A DNA stretch of 25,765 nt, taken from positions 1 to 25,765 of the forward strand of contig JAYVRA010000058.1 in NCBI GenBank assembly GCA_043776635.1, read 5' to 3'. Shown here in pieces: positions 22,846-25,765 of the stretch. Made by a program: the position numbers and the translations under genes. How positions within the stretch are numbered: the first letter of the stretch is position 1; each line of letters opens with the position of its first letter. This DNA is from JANMEX01 sp043776635. Its GTDB lineage: Bacteria; Pseudomonadota; Alphaproteobacteria; Rhizobiales; Rhizobiaceae. Under the pieces are notes generated by a model. It was not told the DNA's origin. It ran no database searches and worked only from the letters and a program-made list of their open reading frames with translations.

Positions 22846-23270
22846 TGGCTTATTGGCTGATGAAATCCGAGCCGGATGTTTATTCATTCGAAGACTTGAA
22901 GCGCGATGGCGGCAGCGAGTGGCATGGCATCCGCAACTATCTGGCACGCAACAATATGCGCAACATGAAAATCGGCGAGAGGATTTTCTACTATCATTCC
23001 AACATCGGGCTGGAGGTGGTGGGCATCGCCGAAGTCACCGCACTATCGCACCCGGATTCAACCGCCAAAGACGACCCGCGCTGGGATTGCGTGGATATCA
23101 AAGCCGTTTGCGACCTGCCAAAGCCCGTGACGCGTAATGACTGCAAAGTCAATCCGGTGTTGGAAAAAATGCCACTGGTAGTCAGCACGCGGCTTTCCGT
23201 TCAGCCGGTTTCGCAAGATGAATGGAACGAAATCTGCCGCATGGGTGGACTTCAATCTGCACCCGAATGA
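22845..23270 (+). CDS. EVE domain-containing protein
   Basis: A 141-residue protein that is one EVE domain (PUA-like fold, THYN1 homologue), which binds modified bases. It starts MAYWLMKSEPDVYSFEDL and contains WHGIRNYLARNNMRNMKIGERIFYYHSNIGLEVVGIAEV, the most conserved block. ATG 22845 overlaps the stop of the yciI-like gene; an in-frame upstream ATG at 22809 would lie within that gene and breaks the family start. The stop codon overlaps the methyltransferase start (ATGA). A housekeeping role in this order, not a defence role, is suggested by the neighbours. Confidence 0.93.
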   Translation: MAYWLMKSEPDVYSFEDLKRDGGSEWHGIRNYLARNNMRNMKIGERIFYYHSNIGLEVVGIAEVTALSHPDSTAKDDPRWDCVDIKAVCDLPKPVTRNDCKVNPVLEKMPLVVSTRLSVQPVSQDEWNEICRMGGLQSAPE

Positions 23271-23914
23271 TTACTGATTTTCGGCGTTTTATTCTTGAAA
23301 ACACCAGCGTCTTGCCATGCCCGCATGTGCCGGAAATATCGTTGCATGTCGCTGATGAAGCGTATGATTTATGGCATAAAACTGAGGATGCGTTACAAGC
23401 TGATGGCTTGCAGCCGCCCTTCTGGGCATTCGCATGGGCCGGTGGGCAAGGTCTTGCGCGGCATATTTTAGATCATCCGGAGTGCGTTCGTGGAAAAACC
23501 GTACTGGATTTCGCAACCGGCTCCGGCCTCGTCGGCATCGCAGCAAAAATGGCAGGCGCGTCAACAGTTCTGGCCAGCGATATTGATCCATTTTGTGGAG
23601 AAGCCGTTGCGCTTAACGGGGGAGTCAACAATGTCACCTTGGATTTCGCCAGTACCGATTTTTTAGGAACCGATCAGGGCCGGGATGTTATCCTGGCTGG
23701 TGATGTCTTCTACGACCGCGCCATGAGCGCCAGCCTTATTCCGTGGTTCGACACATTAACCGCGCGGGGCGCAGTGGTGCTGGTAGGTGATCCAGGCAGA
23801 TCCTATTTACCGAAGGGCCGCCTCACAGAACTATCAGTCCACGAAGTCGCGGTCACTCGCGCTTTGGAAGATCAGGACGTGCGCAAGACGGTGGTGTGGA
23901 AGTGGGGGGCTTAG
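23267..23914 (+). CDS. Class I SAM-dependent methyltransferase, METTL20/ETFB lysine methyltransferase-like
   Basis: A 215-residue protein with a seven-strand methyltransferase fold. LDFATGSGLVGIAA (about residues 82-95) is the SAM-binding motif I, ASDIDP motif II, and ILAGDVFYD the motif IV typical of the METTL20/nicotinamide N-methyltransferase-like group. PPFWAFAWAGGQ precedes the core. Alphaproteobacterial members methylate the electron-transfer flavoprotein beta subunit, so that is the best guess for the target. ATG 23267 overlaps the EVE stop. The TAG stop (23912-23914) is formed by the target-site TA plus the first base of the adjacent mobile element. Confidence 0.88.
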   Translation: MITDFRRFILENTSVLPCPHVPEISLHVADEAYDLWHKTEDALQADGLQPPFWAFAWAGGQGLARHILDHPECVRGKTVLDFATGSGLVGIAAKMAGASTVLASDIDPFCGEAVALNGGVNNVTLDFASTDFLGTDQGRDVILAGDVFYDRAMSASLIPWFDTLTARGAVVLVGDPGRSYLPKGRLTELSVHEVAVTRALEDQDVRKTVVWKWGA

Positions 23915-24170
23915 GGTCTGGGCCTGCTAATTTTGACGAAATGGTCGATGTGATTTTTGGTGAGTGCCAAGTGTCAAGGCACAGGAGCGAAGGCACAGGA
24001 AATGCGGGCATTTTCAAGCTTTTGCTACAACGCAATCGCCGGAAAGCGCCCGATTTGGGCACCAACAGGCAACTGACTTCACTCTGCGGCGTCAAACAGT
24101 CCTGCACTGTTTTCCTTGCATAGTTTCGCCATTCGCCTGCCATTTCATCAAAATTAACAGGTCCGGACCC
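23914..24170. mobile_element. 257-bp MITE-like element with 31-bp terminal inverted repeats and TA duplication
   Basis: The left end (23914-23944, beginning GGGTCTGGGCCTGCTAATTT) and the right end (24140-24170, reverse complement beginning GGGTCCGGACCTGTTAATTT) agree at 27 of 31 positions, then diverge. TA lies immediately outside both ends (23912-23913 and 24171-24172), as expected for IS630/Tc1-mariner-type transposition. The interior has no transposase; the one longer frame inside it reads across an end into the neighbouring gene and is not credible. It is therefore a non-autonomous element that needs a transposase encoded elsewhere. Removing it with one TA copy joins the two flanking genes at overlapping stop codons. 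Confidence 0.85.
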
Positions 24171-24919
24171 TAGATCTTCACTCGCGTTGCCAGCATCATA
24201 TAATTCACATCCGTGTCACGGGATTTGTCCCACTTGTCTAAAATCGGATTGTAAAACACCCCGGTGGTTTCCAAAAGCGTGAGGCCGGATGCGTGAAGAG
24301 CAGCATCCAGTTCAGACGGCTTCACCAGCTTTTCATATTGATGCGTGCCGCGCGGGAGCCATCTCAGTACTTCTTCTGCTGCGAAGATTGCCAGTGCCCG
24401 GGCTTTAAATGTCCGGTTAATCGTCGCGATAAACATCAGCCCGCCGGGTTTGAGCATCTTGGCGCAAGCGTCAATAAACAGTGGCACATCGGCAACATGC
24501 TCCACCACTTCCATATTCAAAATCACGTCGAATTTTTCACCTGCTGCTTCCAAAGCTTCTGCAGTCGCTGCGCGGTAGTCAATCGACAGCCCGCTTTGCG
24601 CGGCATGGATTTTGGCAACTTCAATGTTCACGGGAGAAGGGTCCGCGCCAACAACAGTTGCGCCCAAGCGCGCCATAGGCTCAGACAGAAGCCCGCCTCC
24701 ACAACCAATGTCCAAAAAGCGCAAGCCCTTAAACGGCTGCATATCCTTGACATCAAGATCAAACGTCTCACCAACTTGCTCGCGGATATATTTCAATCGC
24801 ACCGGATTGAACTTATGCAGAGGTTTGAATTTGCCGGTCGTGCTCCACCATTCGGCAGCCATTGCCGAAAAGCGGTCCACCTCGGACTGGTCGATCGTGC
24901 TTCGGGTAACTTGTGACAT
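24170..24919 (-). CDS. ubiG: Ubiquinone biosynthesis O-methyltransferase
   Basis: A 249-residue enzyme that performs both O-methylations of ubiquinone synthesis (2-polyprenyl-6-hydroxyphenol and 3-demethylubiquinol) at the inner face of the membrane. The N-terminus STIDQSEVDRFSAMAAEWWSTTGKFKPLHKFNPVRLKYI is diagnostic of UbiG. LDIGCGGGLLSEPMARLGATVVGADPS is the SAM site, and NMEVVEHVADV and MFIATINRTFKA follow. An AGGAGA ribosome binding site precedes ATG 24919. The stop TAG (24172-24170) is made from the TA target duplication and the terminal base of the inserted element. Convergent with the METTL20-like gene. Confidence 0.96.
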   Translation of the reverse strand: MSQVTRSTIDQSEVDRFSAMAAEWWSTTGKFKPLHKFNPVRLKYIREQVGETFDLDVKDMQPFKGLRFLDIGCGGGLLSEPMARLGATVVGADPSPVNIEVAKIHAAQSGLSIDYRAATAEALEAAGEKFDVILNMEVVEHVADVPLFIDACAKMLKPGGLMFIATINRTFKARALAIFAAEEVLRWLPRGTHQYEKLVKPSELDAALHASGLTLLETTGVFYNPILDKWDKSRDTDVNYMMLATRVKI

Positions 24920-25131
24920 GGCGATCTCCTGAAAATTTATAGGTCGGGCGATATGGTTTCCAAGTCAAGACGCCATTTGTTGAAATAACATGCAGCGTAT
25001 CTTTGACATTTCAACATAATCATGAGCACACCCGCGTTCAAAATAGTAACAATGCGGGCCATTTGGCCGTTACGCACCGTGCTCTATATGGCCAATGCAT
25101 CCGTTAAATCATCAAGGGACGAACCCCGGTT

Positions 25132-25680
25132 ATGAGTATCCTCGATCCAATCAGCATTGCCAAACGCGGACGCCGGGCAAACGCCGGACTATTCTTAGTC
25201 AATGGATTTTTGATGGGCTCGTGGGCACCGGAAATCCCGTTCATGCTCCCGCGTCACGGCATCACTGAGTTTCAACTCGGGTTGTTGATCCTGCTGATTG
25301 GCCTTGGCGCAGTCAGCGCCATGATTTGGGCAGGCTGGCTTATCAATCATTTTGGATCGCGCAAAATCACGGTCACGCTTGGCCTTGTCGCCTGCATTAG
25401 TTTTGCCCTCATGGTTCTCGCGCCGACAATTCCGCTGGTTATCCCGTTGCTGGTGATTTTCGGCGGTGCATTGGGTACAATGGATGTGGCGATGAATGCC
25501 AATGCGGTCGAGCTTGAGCGGCGCTTGAATGGCGCGATCATGTCGTCTGCACATGGTTTTTGGAGCGTTGGCGGGTTCATCGGCGGGGCGGTGGGTGGGC
25601 TGGTGATTGCCCGATTTGGCAATTCAAATCATTCTCTGTTTTCTGCCGCGATCGGGCTCGCGGTCATTCTAGTGGATTGA
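25132..25680 (+). pseudogene. MFS transporter, N-terminal half only (truncated)
   Basis: A 182-residue frame starting MSILDPISIAKRGRRANAGLFLVNGFLMGSWAPEIPFMLPRHGI covers about six membrane segments of a 12-segment major facilitator. It has the loop 2-3 region GWLINHFGSRK and the segment GTMDVAMNANAVELERRLNGAIMSSAHGFWSVGGFIGGAVGGL, typical of the fucose-permease/YbjJ-like MFS group. It stops inside the sixth segment (GLAVILVD). None of the three frames downstream to the window edge resumes an MFS sequence, so DNA of another origin appears to follow from about 25670. Whether the second half lies beyond an insertion cannot be seen. Confidence 0.7.
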
Positions 25681-25765
25681 TCGCAACGAAGGAGTCTGAA
25701 TTTGGATTCCCTTGTTTTGCTGGATGTGCGATTCAGGGTTATGCGCACAGGAATTGAGTTCACCG

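Noticed and set aside
23853..24143. 96-residue leftward frame over the MITE-like element
   Set aside because: It begins inside one terminal repeat, runs out of the other and continues antisense into the methyltransferase gene; there is no ribosome binding site and no recognisable domain.
1..25765. CRISPR arrays, tRNA and rRNA genes
   Set aside because: No regularly spaced direct repeats, tRNA cloverleaf/T-loop signatures or rRNA-like blocks were seen on either strand.

Overview
The window looks like a chromosomal piece of an alphaproteobacterium, most likely of the order Hyphomicrobiales (Rhizobiales). The best evidence is the block at 15446-23914. There, a leftward hemC-hemD-mitofilin/COG4223-hemY-like-terB series faces away from a rightward tsaD-gpsA-yciI-EVE-methyltransferase series, with ubiG next door. 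I recall this order from that group; no database was searched. The housekeeping part is visibly GC-rich, and the accessory parts are more AT-rich.

Left part (1-2338): an M48 metalloprotease lipoprotein with a LysM-like tail, a palindromic repeat element (1797-1886), and a small secreted protein of unknown function.

Sugar-acid region (2451-10999): a probable L-idonate/D-gluconate regulon. L-idonate 5-dehydrogenase (idnD), gluconate 5-dehydrogenase-like SDR (idnO) and gluconokinase (gntK) would take L-idonate through 5-ketogluconate and gluconate to 6-phosphogluconate. Around them lie a D-2-hydroxyacid dehydrogenase, two beta-hydroxyacid dehydrogenases (one garR-like), an SMP-30 lactonase, a GlcG/HbpS-like protein and a LacI-family regulator. 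Three near-identical palindromes (ATGTTA-N4-TAACAT type) sit in the idnO/2-hydroxyacid dehydrogenase divergent promoter, the lacI promoter and the lactonase promoter, which defines a local regulon by eye. No sugar-acid transporter is present. A broken rhuM-like gene sits in the middle.

Accessory and decaying region (11000-14083): a divergent four-gene module on AT-richer DNA. One arm is an XRE regulator plus an ImmA/IrrE metallopeptidase. The other is a tandem DUF1508 (YegP) protein plus a 67-residue protein built from a repeated 21-residue motif. After it come two damaged leftward genes: a GST with a large internal in-frame deletion and a ThuA-domain gene with a one-base frameshift. An MFS exporter (14084-15325) follows.

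Right part: the convergent 3' ends of a METTL20-like methyltransferase gene and ubiG are separated by a 257-bp transposase-less element with 31-bp inverted repeats and TA target duplications. It has landed precisely in the shared stop-codon dinucleotide of the two genes. The window ends in a truncated MFS gene.

No tRNA, rRNA or CRISPR array was recognised. The strongest candidates for something new are the XRE-ImmA/DUF1508/repeat-peptide module with its palindromic intergenic region, and the stop-codon insertion of the MITE-like element.
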